NCBI RefSeq assembly: GCF_025517535.1
Contig: NZ_JAOPKC010000002.1
Location: forward strand, 248,001-312,000
DNA length: 64,000 nt
Direction: 5' to 3'
DNA from: Halapricum hydrolyticum
GTDB taxonomy: Archaea; Halobacteriota; Halobacteria; Halobacteriales; Haloarculaceae
A program made the position numbers and the translations under genes. Under the pieces are notes generated by a model, which worked only from the letters and a program-made list of their open reading frames with translations, made no database searches and was not told the origin of the DNA. Positions 51,362 to 59,290 of this stretch are shown in pieces (positions within the stretch are counted from its first letter, which is position 1; each line of letters opens with the position of its first letter).

Positions 51362-52387
51362 GTGCAACGCGAATACGCACTCGTGGGGGCGGCGGCGGTG
51401 GTACTTGCCGTCTCCATTCTGCTCGCCCTGGTCGCACCGGGCGCCCTGGCGGACATCGAAGACGACTCGGAGCCGACCCCCGACGGGGAGTTGCGTCTCT
51501 CGGAGATCCGTCTCACGCCACTCGACGTCTCCGGGGACTCGGCGACGCTGACGGTGACGAACTGGATCTCACACGAGGGCGGGACGTCCGAGAACGTCTC
51601 GCTGCTCGTCCGCGTGATCGATACCGACACGGGTCTCGTCGAGACGCGGGCACGCCGATCGATCGGCGTGCTCGAAGGCGATAGCGACGACCCCGTCGGC
51701 CTGAACGTGACGGTCGAGCGATCCGGCGGCTATCGCTTCGAGACGCTGGTGTTCGTCGATAGCGAGCGTCGAGCGACTCGGTCGGCGGGAATCGACGGAA
51801 TCGAGGCACTCCAGCCGACCACCGCGAACACGGGGCTGCAGTTTCACGAGTTCGGTCCGCTGTTCCCGACGATAACCTACGACGTCGTCGCCTCGGATGA
51901 CGGTGACGTGACGCTCAACACGACGGCGTTTCTGACGAACCGCGGCGATCAGCCGGCCGATGACCTGCAGTTGCTCGTGCGCGCCCGCCAGTCCGACTCG
52001 AACATTGTCGCCGACCGGGCCACCGTCGAGGTCGAGGACGTTCGTCCCGGCCGGACGAGTACGCCGACCGCCCGCCTGTCCGTCCCCGACAACTACTCCT
52101 ACCAGCTCGACGCGATCCTCACTCGCGACGACGTGATCGTCGACACCGCGGCCGCCGCGGCGAACCTCGATCCCACGGAGACGGTCGACGTGAACCGGAC
52201 GACCCGGTCGGTCGACCTGAGCGTCGACGACTTCGTCGCAGATGAGCCCGATGACGGGCGGGAGCGTGAACCGCGAACCACGATGACCAAGACCGGCGGC
52301 GGTGACGGCCCCGGATTCGGCGTCGCCGTCGCACTCGTCGCCGTCCTCGCAAGTACCCTCCTGCTCAGGCGGATACACCATGACTGA
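51362..52387 (+). CDS. Surface protein with PGF-CTERM-like end (DUF7490-like)
   Basis: 341 residues from a GTG. An N-terminal helix (YALVGAAAVVLAVSILLALV) is followed by two Ig-like beta domains (SEIRLTPLDVSGDSATLTVT; GPLFPTITYDVVASDDGDVT) and a C-terminal GDGPGFGV-hydrophobic-RR end that matches an archaeosortase PGF-CTERM signal. It is probably anchored in the S-layer region after sorting. It overlaps the next gene by 8 bp. Confidence 0.82.
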   Translation: MQREYALVGAAAVVLAVSILLALVAPGALADIEDDSEPTPDGELRLSEIRLTPLDVSGDSATLTVTNWISHEGGTSENVSLLVRVIDTDTGLVETRARRSIGVLEGDSDDPVGLNVTVERSGGYRFETLVFVDSERRATRSAGIDGIEALQPTTANTGLQFHEFGPLFPTITYDVVASDDGDVTLNTTAFLTNRGDQPADDLQLLVRARQSDSNIVADRATVEVEDVRPGRTSTPTARLSVPDNYSYQLDAILTRDDVIVDTAAAAANLDPTETVDVNRTTRSVDLSVDDFVADEPDDGREREPRTTMTKTGGGDGPGFGVAVALVAVLASTLLLRRIHHD

Positions 52388-52841
52388 CACGGACCACCCC
52401 ACTGACGATCCGGACGAACAGGCAGCACAAGCACGTTCGGAGGGGCCTGACGACCCCACGGACGCGCAATCCGATGGCGTGGCCGAGACGCCGTCCGACG
52501 AAACGGACACGAGCGACACCATCTCTGTCGGCGCGGAAAGCCGTGACGAACAGCAGACAGCGTCTCGGAGCGACTCCGGGGAGCAGGGTCGGAGACGTTC
52601 CGCTGGCAGGGACGAGCGGTCACTGCGAGAACGGCTCGAACTGCTCGCGCTGATCGGGCTGGCACTGTTCGCTGCCATCACCGCGTACGGCTTCTACACG
52701 AACGCCAGCCAGGCGATCTCGGAGTTCGTCTCCGCGTCGTACGTGTCGCTGTTCCAGGCGGCGTTCAACCTCGCGCTGCTGTTGCTGGCGCTGGCGGGCC
52801 TCTCGCTGCTGGCGCGCCGACAGTTCGATTTCGCCGGCTAG
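52380..52841 (+). CDS. Uncharacterised membrane protein with acidic N-terminus
   Basis: 153 residues. An acidic, disordered N-terminal half (about 1-75) is followed by two membrane helices (LLALIGLALFAAITAYGF; LFQAAFNLALLLLALAGLSL). The ATG at 52380 overlaps the preceding surface protein gene by 8 bp, so the two are coupled. The partner role is unknown. Confidence 0.8.
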   Translation: MTDTDHPTDDPDEQAAQARSEGPDDPTDAQSDGVAETPSDETDTSDTISVGAESRDEQQTASRSDSGEQGRRRSAGRDERSLRERLELLALIGLALFAAITAYGFYTNASQAISEFVSASYVSLFQAAFNLALLLLALAGLSLLARRQFDFAG

Positions 52842-52890
52842 ACCCATCCACAAGACAACGCTTTTCCGAACCCCACGCAAAGACCTGGGC

Positions 52891-53379
52891 ATGACAGACG
52901 ACGAGGAACCAGACCAGTCCGACGCCGAGGAACAGGAAGACATCCCCTCCCCCCGGAACACGCCCCGGGCGTCCGATCCCGACGAGGCAAGCGAGCGTAG
53001 CGAAGAGGGAGACGACAGCGAGGGCGGCGAGGACGGGAAATCCTTCCGCGAGCGGGTCGAGGAGATCCGCCAGCAGCGAGCCGAGGAGCGAGAAGAGGGC
53101 GAAGGCAGCGAGATGAGTCGCGAAGAGCGCATGGAAGAGATGATGGGCGGTGGCGGCCCCGGCGGGATGGGTGGCGGCAACCCCTTCGCACAGATGATGG
53201 GTGGCATGATGGGCGGCGGTCCCGGCGGTCCCGGCGGCATGGGCGGCGGCCCCGGCGGCCGCGGCCGCGAGGAAGAAGGCGACAACGAAGAGATGGTTCG
53301 CGAACTGCGCAAACTCCGGGACGAGGTCCACGACCTCCGGCGGTCGGTCGACCGGATCGCCGACGCGCTCGAAGACTAA
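52891..53379 (+). CDS. Gly/Met-rich low-complexity protein with C-terminal coiled coil
   Basis: 162 residues. An acidic start is followed by an Arg/Glu helix (ERVEEIRQQRAEEREEGEG), a Gly-Met-Pro tract (about 85-130, MMGGG, GGMGGG and GGPGGMG) and a C-terminal coiled coil (MVRELRKLRDEVHDLRRSVD). No catalytic motif is seen. The last codons (ALED plus stop) lie in a 36-bp repeat that recurs just downstream. Confidence 0.75.
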   Translation: MTDDEEPDQSDAEEQEDIPSPRNTPRASDPDEASERSEEGDDSEGGEDGKSFRERVEEIRQQRAEEREEGEGSEMSREERMEEMMGGGGPGGMGGGNPFAQMMGGMMGGGPGGPGGMGGGPGGRGREEEGDNEEMVRELRKLRDEVHDLRRSVDRIADALED

Positions 53380-53468
53380 CCCCGGTTTTCCGCCACCATT
53401 CCACTCGGATAGCTCTCGGTGGCTCGGGGAGCGCTCGAAGGCTAACCCCGGTTTTCCGCCAACCATTC
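53365..53468. repeat. Direct repeat of about 36 bp, 66 bp period
   Basis: GCGCTCGAAGACTAACCCCG and the following bases at 53365-53400 recur at 53431-53468 (GCGCTCGAAGGCTAACCCCG) with one substitution and a 1-bp insertion. The first copy contains the stop of the Gly/Met-rich gene. The second contains the end of the convergent AAC(3) fragment. Confidence 0.9.
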
Positions 53469-54044
53469 GGTTGCAAAATCGATCAGCGCCGACTGTTCCA
53501 GCAGCGTTGCCTCCGCTTCGCCGACGGCCCCACGCTCGACGCCGATTTCCCGTTCGAACGCCGCTCCGAGCGCTTCGAAGTCGTCAGTACTTGTCTCGAT
53601 GTCGTCAAGGGTGACGACCACGCGTTCGCCGTCCCTGCGGATCGGCACCCGGTACTCGGTCCGCTCGGTCGGAACGTCAGCGCGATACTCCGCGAGATGG
53701 ACCGACGTGTTCGTCCCGTAGTCGGTCCCAAGCATCAGGATTCGCCCGTCGCGGTCGTAGACGCGAGCCAGCGGCGAGCCCTCGCCGAGCCCGAAATCGA
53801 GCCGGTGATCGCCAACTATCGCCTCGGCGTCGGCACCGAGTGCCGCAAACGAAAAGACAGGGTGACGGCTCCGGACGGCCTCCGGGTATGTCCGGAGACA
53901 CTCGGGAATGTCACCGACGCCGTAGCTCGGCGTGACGGCGGGCCAGTACGGCGGCATCGAGGCGCGGATCGGCTCGACCCAGTCTTCGGGAACCGGCGGG
54001 TTCGACCACTCTTCGGGATCGGTGTACAGGCGGTACAAGGCGAC
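53442..54044 (-). pseudogene. AAC(3)-family aminoglycoside N-acetyltransferase, C-terminal fragment
   Basis: The reading frame encodes the AAC(3)/YokD C-terminal two thirds: YTDPEEWSNPPVPEDWVEPI, GDIPECLRTYPEAVRSRHPV, FGLGEGSPLARVYDRDGR and NTSVHLAEYRA. It runs into the TnpB element, after which the sequence is unrelated to the family. The region that should encode the conserved N-proximal part (in homologues, HTSLSALGWVVGG and GTLVMPTHS) is absent, so the gene is both interrupted and partly deleted. Function is presumably lost. Confidence 0.88.
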
Positions 54045-54139
54045 TGCCCCGGGGCTTGACCCCGGGGTTGAAGCCGACAGCATTAATGCACAAAATACGC
54101 TCCAAAACACTTTTTGAGTTTCAGAACGTATCAAAACGT

Positions 54140-54271
54140 GTGTCAAAACGATATACAGTGACAGTCCCAGACGAAGATGGGGAGTGGCTTGATGACCAGC
54201 CTCATCTCTCACCGAGTGGACTGCTACAAAAAGCAATCCAAGAACAGCGAGAAAAAGAAGAATCTGACTAA
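54140..54271 (+). CDS. Ribbon-helix-helix-like micro-protein of the TnpB element
   Basis: 43 residues from a GTG at 54140 (an ATG at 54086 is an alternative). RYTVTVPDEDGEWLDDQPHL followed by SPSGLLQKAIQEQREKEE fits a strand-helix-helix of CopG type. It ends 5 bp before tnpB, so it is likely co-expressed. It may repress the element or bind its ends, but no such role is established. Confidence 0.6.
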   Translation: MSKRYTVTVPDEDGEWLDDQPHLSPSGLLQKAIQEQREKEESD

Positions 54272-54276
54272 CCACG

Positions 54277-55569
54277 ATGAAACACACGCTTCGCTTCCGT
54301 GCGTACCTTTCCGACGGCGTGGCGAGCGAAGCGTGGCGGCAAATCGACATTCTTCGACAGATTCGCAATCACGCTATCCGAGACTACTATAGTAGTGACT
54401 ACAACAACCGGCCATCCGACTACGACCAACACGACAAACTCACCGAGTGGACAGACCGTTGGCCGACGTTTGCCGAACCCTCGCAACACGCCGCTCAACA
54501 GGCCATAAGTCAAATCCACGACGATATTGAGACACTCCAAGAGCGGCGAGACGAAGGCTACGATGTTGGGCGGTTGCGGTGGCAAGGCAAAGGTGAATTT
54601 CGGTCAGTGTCGTACAATCAGTCCAGTCGCTTCAACGTGGATAACAACACGGGCAACGATCGATTCGTACGACTTCGACTCGAAAAGATTGGCTGGTTCA
54701 AGATTCGAGCAGAACGCGACGTACCACCAGCAGACGACATTGATGAGGTTATCCTCAAGAAAGAGACAACTGGTGAATGGTATGTCTCACTCGTGACCAC
54801 TGTGGAAGACACGCCCGAGAAACCGCCGCTCAGAGACATTGACCCCGAGGACTGCGTAGGTGTTGACCTTGGCATTACCAGCTACATCCACACCTCGGAG
54901 AATCTGTCTGTGGACACGCTTGACCTGTCCGATGAGTACGACCGCTATGCACGCGAACAGCGGAGACTCGCCCGGAAAGAACATGGCTCTGCCAACTGGG
55001 AGAACCAACGTCGGAAGGTCGCACAAGCAAAACGGACAATCAAGCGGAAGGTGCGAGACTACCAGCATAAGTTGACGACGTGGCTCGTCACAGAATACGA
55101 CGTTGTGGCCGTTGAAGACTTGAATGTGAAGCCGATGCTGGAAACCAGTCAGAACGCCAAAAACAAGCAAGACGCCGCGTGGTCGCAGTTTCTTGAATTG
55201 TTGGAATACAAGGCTGACCTGCACGGCACACACGTTGTGGAAGTGGAGCCAGCAGGCACGACGAAAGAGTGCGCTGTGTGTGGTGTCGAAACAGCCAAGC
55301 CACTCTGGGTACGCGAACATTCCTGTCCGGCGTGCGGCCACTCGCAAGACCGCGACCTGAACGCGGCGAAGAATATTCTCTCTCGTGGTTTGAAGCAGAT
55401 AGGGGCGGGACGCTCCGAATCAACGCCTGTGCAGACTGCGCTCCCTACGTTCACACCTCAGCGAGAGGGGGTGGATGCAAAGCGCGTCGTTGAAGCAGGA
55501 AGCCCCGGAGTCGTACGGAAGACGTCGTCTTCCGTGATGACGAGAGACGGAGTCTCTCGAACCACTTGA
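54277..55569 (+). CDS. tnpB: TnpB RNA-guided nuclease (IS1341-type)
   Basis: 430 residues. The RuvC catalytic residues are all present: Asp197 (GVDLGIT), Glu280 (VAVEDLNV) and Asp360 (DRDLNAAKNIL). The zinc-finger cysteines are CAVC and CPAC (about 328-355). Positions match those of the active ISDra2 TnpB closely. The protein looks intact and should cut DNA under omegaRNA guidance. The 3' end of the gene overlaps the predicted RNA scaffold. Confidence 0.93.
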   Translation: MKHTLRFRAYLSDGVASEAWRQIDILRQIRNHAIRDYYSSDYNNRPSDYDQHDKLTEWTDRWPTFAEPSQHAAQQAISQIHDDIETLQERRDEGYDVGRLRWQGKGEFRSVSYNQSSRFNVDNNTGNDRFVRLRLEKIGWFKIRAERDVPPADDIDEVILKKETTGEWYVSLVTTVEDTPEKPPLRDIDPEDCVGVDLGITSYIHTSENLSVDTLDLSDEYDRYAREQRRLARKEHGSANWENQRRKVAQAKRTIKRKVRDYQHKLTTWLVTEYDVVAVEDLNVKPMLETSQNAKNKQDAAWSQFLELLEYKADLHGTHVVEVEPAGTTKECAVCGVETAKPLWVREHSCPACGHSQDRDLNAAKNILSRGLKQIGAGRSESTPVQTALPTFTPQREGVDAKRVVEAGSPGVVRKTSSSVMTRDGVSRTT

Positions 55570-55600
55570 CCCCGGGGTGGGTTCACCAGCAAAGTATCGC
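55440..55600 (+). ncRNA. Predicted TnpB omegaRNA (reRNA) and guide
   Basis: The end of tnpB and the right end can form two perfect hairpins: ACGGAAGAC/GTCTTCCGT (55515-55535) and GAGAGAC/GTCTCTC (55542-55558). In known elements the guide is the sequence just past the right end, here beginning near CACCAGCAAAGTATCG (55584 on), which is the AAC(3) N-terminal coding sequence. Boundaries are approximate. Confidence 0.45.
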
Positions 55601-55691
55601 CGGACTCGACGCCCAGTGCGCGGACGTCCTCGACGAGCCGATCCGTCGTCACTGGCTCGTCGGTTCGCTCGACGAGTTCGCGATCGCCCAT
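55584..55691 (-). pseudogene. AAC(3)-family acetyltransferase, N-terminal fragment
   Basis: The first 36 codons encode MGDRELVERTDEPVTTDRLV and end ...GVESGDTLLV, the N-terminus of haloarchaeal AAC(3)-type proteins. The frame then enters the TnpB element. Together with 53442-54044 it forms one disrupted gene lacking about 35-40 residues. Confidence 0.85.
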
Positions 55692-55761
55692 GCGTCCGGC
55701 ACTCGCCCGACCGTGTTAAAGTTAGCTTCGCCGACCAGCCGTCCCGGGACAGGCGATCGAC

Positions 55762-56499
55762 TCACCACCGCGCGTCGTCCCAGTCGATCCAGTCCTGTTC
55801 CCAGCCGGGCCGGGACTCGGCGTGTTTGCGGGCGAACTCCCGGTCCTCGCGGCGGGTTCGGTTGCGTTCGATCTCGTGGGTGGATTCGCCGTCGACCAGC
55901 ATCGGCTGGAAGGCGACAGTACCGTGGCGTTCGATCTCGCCGCCCTTCGAGACGACCGACAGCGTCTGCGTGCCGGCACCGAGCGGCATGACGAGCCGGC
56001 CGTCCGGTGCCAGTTGTTCGAGCAGCGCTCGCGGCGGCTCGACCGCGCCCGCCTCCAGCAGGATACAGTCATAGGGTGCGTATGCAGCAAGCCCCTCCGC
56101 GCCGTCTCGACAGTCGACGAGTACCTCGTCGTAACCCGCTTTCGAGAGGTTCGAGCGCGCCTCGTAGACGAGCTGTCGGTTGATGTCGATCGCGTGCGTG
56201 TCGGTCGCGCCGACGATCTCGGCGATCACCGCGACGGTGTAGCCCACGCCGGCACCGACGACCAGCGCGCGATCGTCGGGTTTCGGGGCGAGGGCGTCCA
56301 GCAAGCGCGCGGCAGTGCTGGGTGCGAGCACGCGCGTTCCGTGGCGCTCCCCGGTCCGGTCGGCGTAGGGAGCGTCGTCCACGAAGGGCTCGCGTTCGAC
56401 CGCTCGCATTGCCAGCGACACCTCCTCGTCTTCGAGACAGCCTTTGCTCTCGTGTTCCAGGCTGTCGACCATGTCCTCGCGCAGTACCGCGGGGTCCAT
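55762..56499 (-). CDS. pcm: Protein-L-isoaspartate O-methyltransferase
   Basis: 245 residues. Early Pcm motifs AMRAVEREPFVDDAPYADRT are followed by the SAM-binding ALVVGAGVGYTVAVIAEIVG, where VGAGVGY replaces the usual GTGSGY. It repairs isoaspartyl residues in damaged proteins using SAM. The C-terminus has an Arg/Glu-rich extension (EIERNRTRREDREFARKHAE). Confidence 0.9.
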   Translation of the reverse strand: MDPAVLREDMVDSLEHESKGCLEDEEVSLAMRAVEREPFVDDAPYADRTGERHGTRVLAPSTAARLLDALAPKPDDRALVVGAGVGYTVAVIAEIVGATDTHAIDINRQLVYEARSNLSKAGYDEVLVDCRDGAEGLAAYAPYDCILLEAGAVEPPRALLEQLAPDGRLVMPLGAGTQTLSVVSKGGEIERHGTVAFQPMLVDGESTHEIERNRTRREDREFARKHAESRPGWEQDWIDWDDARW

Positions 56500-56535
56500 A
56501 TCCGTCGTTTCGGCCGCGTCGTAATGAATGGCGCG

Positions 56536-57042
56536 CTAGACGAGGGCGAGGAGAGCGACAGTCCCGCTCAGCACGACCACGCCGATGCCGAACAGTACCT
56601 TGTTTGCAATCGAATCCGCGGTCCAGAGTCCGAGCGAATACGATCGGTCCGACAGCGGTGCAAACGGTCTGATTCCCATCGGCGTCACCAGGTCGCCGAC
56701 CAGGTGTCCGAGCACCGAAAACGCCACGACGCTGCCGCTATACACCCCAAGCGTCGCCGGCGTGTAGACGGCGAGTTCGGGGACCGACGACGCGACTGCC
56801 GCCCCGGTGTAGTAGACCGGAATCGCCACTGCGAGTCCGAGGGCGCTGGCCGCCCAGACGGTGTGGGTGATCCCGCGGTGAGCGACCAGTGGCAACCGAA
56901 CGTCGGCGTCCGGCATCGATGCGGTGGTGAAGACGACCGCAACGCCGACGATACCGAGCACGACATGTCCGGTCAGCGCGAGCGCCGCGAAGACCGGCGC
57001 GAACAGGACGAGGTTGACCCCCTGGTGGCCAGTGCGGTACAC
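56536..57042 (-). CDS. YdjM/DUF457-like membrane-bound metal-dependent hydrolase
   Basis: 168 residues from a GTG at 57042. The motifs are YRTGHQGVNL, SMPDADVRLPLVAHRGITHT and HLVGDLVTPMGIRPFAPLSD, with Asp and His residues between five or so membrane helices, as in YdjM-type proteins. The substrate is unknown. A TATA-like ATATGTATG lies about 25-30 nt upstream. Confidence 0.86.
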   Translation of the reverse strand: MYRTGHQGVNLVLFAPVFAALALTGHVVLGIVGVAVVFTTASMPDADVRLPLVAHRGITHTVWAASALGLAVAIPVYYTGAAVASSVPELAVYTPATLGVYSGSVVAFSVLGHLVGDLVTPMGIRPFAPLSDRSYSLGLWTADSIANKVLFGIGVVVLSGTVALLALV

Positions 57043-57127
57043 GCCGAACTCTGGGGAGCCGAGACATACATATCTGTCCGTCCGGCGAGCCCGCAGTATT
57101 AGGACTCGGGGAACCCTACAGCGGTAC

Positions 57128-57868
57128 ATGTGCACACTGGTGTTCGCCTGGCAGACCTTCGCCGAGGCGCCGATCGTCGCGGCGGCCAACCGCGACGAGG
57201 CGCTTGATCGGCCGTCACGACCGCCCGAGACGTTCGATTCGGGCCCGGCAGTGCTCGCCCCGCGGGACGGCGAGGCCGGCGGGACGTGGATCGGCGTCAA
57301 CGATCGGGACGTGTTCGTCGCGATCACCAACCGCTGGACCGACGTCGAACTGGCGGGCGACCGCTCTCGCGGGTTGCTCGTCCGTGACGCGCTCGGCCGG
57401 GAGAGCGCCGAAGACGCCGTCCGCTACGTCGAACGCGAACTCGACGCGCGTAGTTACGAGCCGTTCAACCTCGTCGTCGCCGATCGCTCCGCGGCGCTGT
57501 TCGTCGAGTACGACGGCAGGGTGGCGATCCGGAACCTCGACCCGGGCGTCCACGCCGTCGCGAACACGGGCGCCGACGGCCGGTACGCGATCCCGGACCG
57601 CCGCCGCGAGCACGCCCAGAGACAGGCCGAGAACGTCGACCGCCTGCGGACGGAGCTCCAGCCCGAGCCCGGAGAGGACGCCGAGACGTGGCGACGCCGG
57701 GCGCGGGAAGCGATCCGCGATCACGAGTACGGCGTCTGCGTCCACGGCGACGGGTTCGGCACGCGCTCGTCGTCGTTGATCACGGTCGGTAGCGACGGCG
57801 TCACCTATCACTTCGCGGACGGACCGCCCTGCGAGACCGACTACCGGCCGATCGAAGCCGACCTGTAG
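57128..57868 (+). CDS. NRDE (TANGO2-like) family protein
   Basis: 246 residues. The start MCTLVFAWQTFAEAPIVAAA is followed by the NRDE motif ANRDEALDRPSRPP and GGTWIGVNDRDVFVAITNRW. The family has an Ntn-hydrolase-like look with a possible catalytic Cys2. TANGO2 relatives are linked to haem or lipid homeostasis in eukaryotes. The archaeal role is unknown. Confidence 0.9.
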   Translation: MCTLVFAWQTFAEAPIVAAANRDEALDRPSRPPETFDSGPAVLAPRDGEAGGTWIGVNDRDVFVAITNRWTDVELAGDRSRGLLVRDALGRESAEDAVRYVERELDARSYEPFNLVVADRSAALFVEYDGRVAIRNLDPGVHAVANTGADGRYAIPDRRREHAQRQAENVDRLRTELQPEPGEDAETWRRRAREAIRDHEYGVCVHGDGFGTRSSSLITVGSDGVTYHFADGPPCETDYRPIEADL

Positions 57869-57924
57869 CCCACCGCGAGAGATCGAAAGCCACCTTTAAG
57901 CGAATCCGGGCGCGAACAGCACAC

Positions 57925-58275
57925 ATGAGCACGTCATCGGCCGAGGACGATCTCTCGGAAGACCAGCGGCGCGGTCTCGAACTCATCCGGGAAACCGGGG
58001 GGATCCACCAGAGCGACTTCTGGAAGGAACTTGACGTCAGCTCCCGGAAGGGAAGCCGTATCGTCGAGTCGCTCGTCGAAGAGGACCTGATCGACCGCGA
58101 AGACACCGTCTACAACGGCCACAATACGTACTACCTGACGCCGAAAGCCAGGGATCTCGACTTCTCTCTCCTGATGGCCGGCGACATGCTCTCGCCGTTC
58201 ATCGGTGACGAAGAGGTGAATCCACAGAGCGACGCCTTCACGCAGTGGATCATGAACCTGGCCTACGAGGAGTGA
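57925..58275 (+). CDS. MarR-like winged-helix regulator
   Basis: 116 residues. The winged helix is LSEDQRRGLELIRETGGIHQ, DFWKELDVSSRKGSRIVESL and EEDLIDREDTVYNGHNTYYL. A short C-terminal helix follows. It resembles small haloarchaeal wHTH regulators. It is followed by the second hairpin element and the crcB pair, but the targets are unknown. Confidence 0.8.
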   Translation: MSTSSAEDDLSEDQRRGLELIRETGGIHQSDFWKELDVSSRKGSRIVESLVEEDLIDREDTVYNGHNTYYLTPKARDLDFSLLMAGDMLSPFIGDEEVNPQSDAFTQWIMNLAYEE

Positions 58276-58290
58276 CCTGAACCTGGCTGC

Positions 58291-58369
58291 TACTGCCGAC
58301 TGTAAGTTCGTACAGATATTCGGCACGCCGGCGTGCCGAATCGTTTCGAAAAGTTACAGCCGGCAATAT
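58291..58369 (-). repeat. 79-bp hairpin element, copy 2
   Basis: The reverse complement matches copy 1 at most positions, including the CTTTTCGAAA spacer. The inner dyad is a perfect 24-bp palindrome with half-site ATTCGGCACGCC. The outer arms read ATATTGCCGGCTGTAA and TTACAGTCGGCAGTA. It lies 15 bp after the wHTH gene and about 120 bp before crcB. Confidence 0.85.
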
Positions 58370-58491
58370 GAGGAGGTATGGCCGAACAGTCATGGCCGGA
58401 ATACTTCGGGCAGTCGGAATTAATCTCGATTGATCGTTTCGTTTTCCCTCGATTCGAAACTGCTGAATAGTGCCTCGGCCAATCGGGCCCA

Positions 58492-58878
58492 ATGACCGGA
58501 CGGGACCACCCGCTCGCGCGGGCCGAACCACTGCTTTTGATCGCCATCGGCGGATTCGTCGGGGCGACGCTCCGGTATGCCATCTCGACGGCACTGCCGG
58601 GCGGGTTTCCCTGGGGGACGCTGACGGTGAACGTCCTGGGCAGTTTCGCGCTTGGACTGTTGCTCTACGAAGCCCATCTCACGGACCTGCTGAGCGCGGA
58701 GACGCGGCTCATCCTCGGGACGGGCCTGCTCTCGTCGTTTACGACCTACAGCACTTTCGCGGTCGAGACGGCGACGCTCGATCCAGCGATGGCGGTTCTC
58801 AACGTCGGCGCGAACTACGCGCTCGGGTTCCTGGCCGTGGTCGGTGCTCGCGCCGTCACCAGGGGGTCGTTGCCGTGA
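58492..58878 (+). CDS. crcB: Fluoride exporter CrcB/Fluc, subunit 1
   Basis: 128 residues, four helices. It contains the family signature GGFVGATLRYAIS, the central GTLTVNVLGSFALGLLL and GLLSSFTTYSTFAVET. Fluc channels work as dual-topology dimers, and paired genes give heterodimers. It overlaps the second copy as GTGA. Confidence 0.93.
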   Translation: MTGRDHPLARAEPLLLIAIGGFVGATLRYAISTALPGGFPWGTLTVNVLGSFALGLLLYEAHLTDLLSAETRLILGTGLLSSFTTYSTFAVETATLDPAMAVLNVGANYALGFLAVVGARAVTRGSLP

Positions 58879-59234
58879 CGAGCCCGGCCGTGCTCGTCGG
58901 CGTCGGTGGCGTGCTCGGCGCGATCGCCCGCCATCTCGTCGGCGCCCGGATCGAGACGGACAACGCCGACACGTTCGCCGTCAACGTGCTCGGGAGCGTC
59001 GCGCTGGGGTTGCTCGTGACGGTGCCGCTCGATGCGCAGCTGGCGTTCGTGTTCGCGACTGGCTTCTGTGGCGCGTTCACGACGTTTTCGTCGTTCGCGT
59101 TCGAGACCGTTCGGCTCTACGAGACCGGCCACCGGCGTCGTGCGGTCACCAACGCTGCCGGCTCGCTGGCGGCCGCGCTGGTGGGCGTCGCGCTTGGCGC
59201 AGGGCTGGGCAGCGTGCTTGCGGGCGCGATGTGA
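58875..59234 (+). CDS. crcB: Fluoride exporter CrcB/Fluc, subunit 2
   Basis: 119 residues from a GTG. VGVGGVLGAIARHLVGARIE, FAVNVLGSVALGLLV and GFCGAFTTFSSFAFETVRLY are standard Fluc motifs. It is translated after subunit 1 with a 4-bp overlap, so the two probably form a heterodimer of opposite topology. Confidence 0.92.
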   Translation: MTSPAVLVGVGGVLGAIARHLVGARIETDNADTFAVNVLGSVALGLLVTVPLDAQLAFVFATGFCGAFTTFSSFAFETVRLYETGHRRRAVTNAAGSLAAALVGVALGAGLGSVLAGAM

Positions 59235-59290
59235 GACGCGACGACGACACTGCCGACAACGTCAAGGCGGCTGGACCGCCACACCCGAAC

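Larger units (their letters stand above)
54045..55583 (+). mobile_element. IS1341-type (IS200/IS605 group, TnpA-less) TnpB element
   Basis: The element contains a micro-ORF and tnpB, with no tnpA. Its base composition is visibly less G+C-rich than the flanks. The left end carries two close CCCCGGGG palindromes (54047-54067). The right end carries hairpins and a single CCCCGGGG. CTTGACCCCGGGG recurs at both ends (54055-54067, 55564-55576). It sits inside an AAC(3)-family gene. Exact termini are estimates within about 15 bp. Confidence 0.85.

Noticed and set aside
54045..54368. N-terminal extension of the AAC(3) fragment into the element
   Set aside because: The in-frame sequence before residue YTDPEEW comes from the TnpB element and has no similarity to AAC(3) proteins.
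58370..58491. Fluoride riboswitch before crcB
   Set aside because: I looked for the conserved GGNGAUGG and CUGAUG-type core and did not find it in the 122-bp gap.
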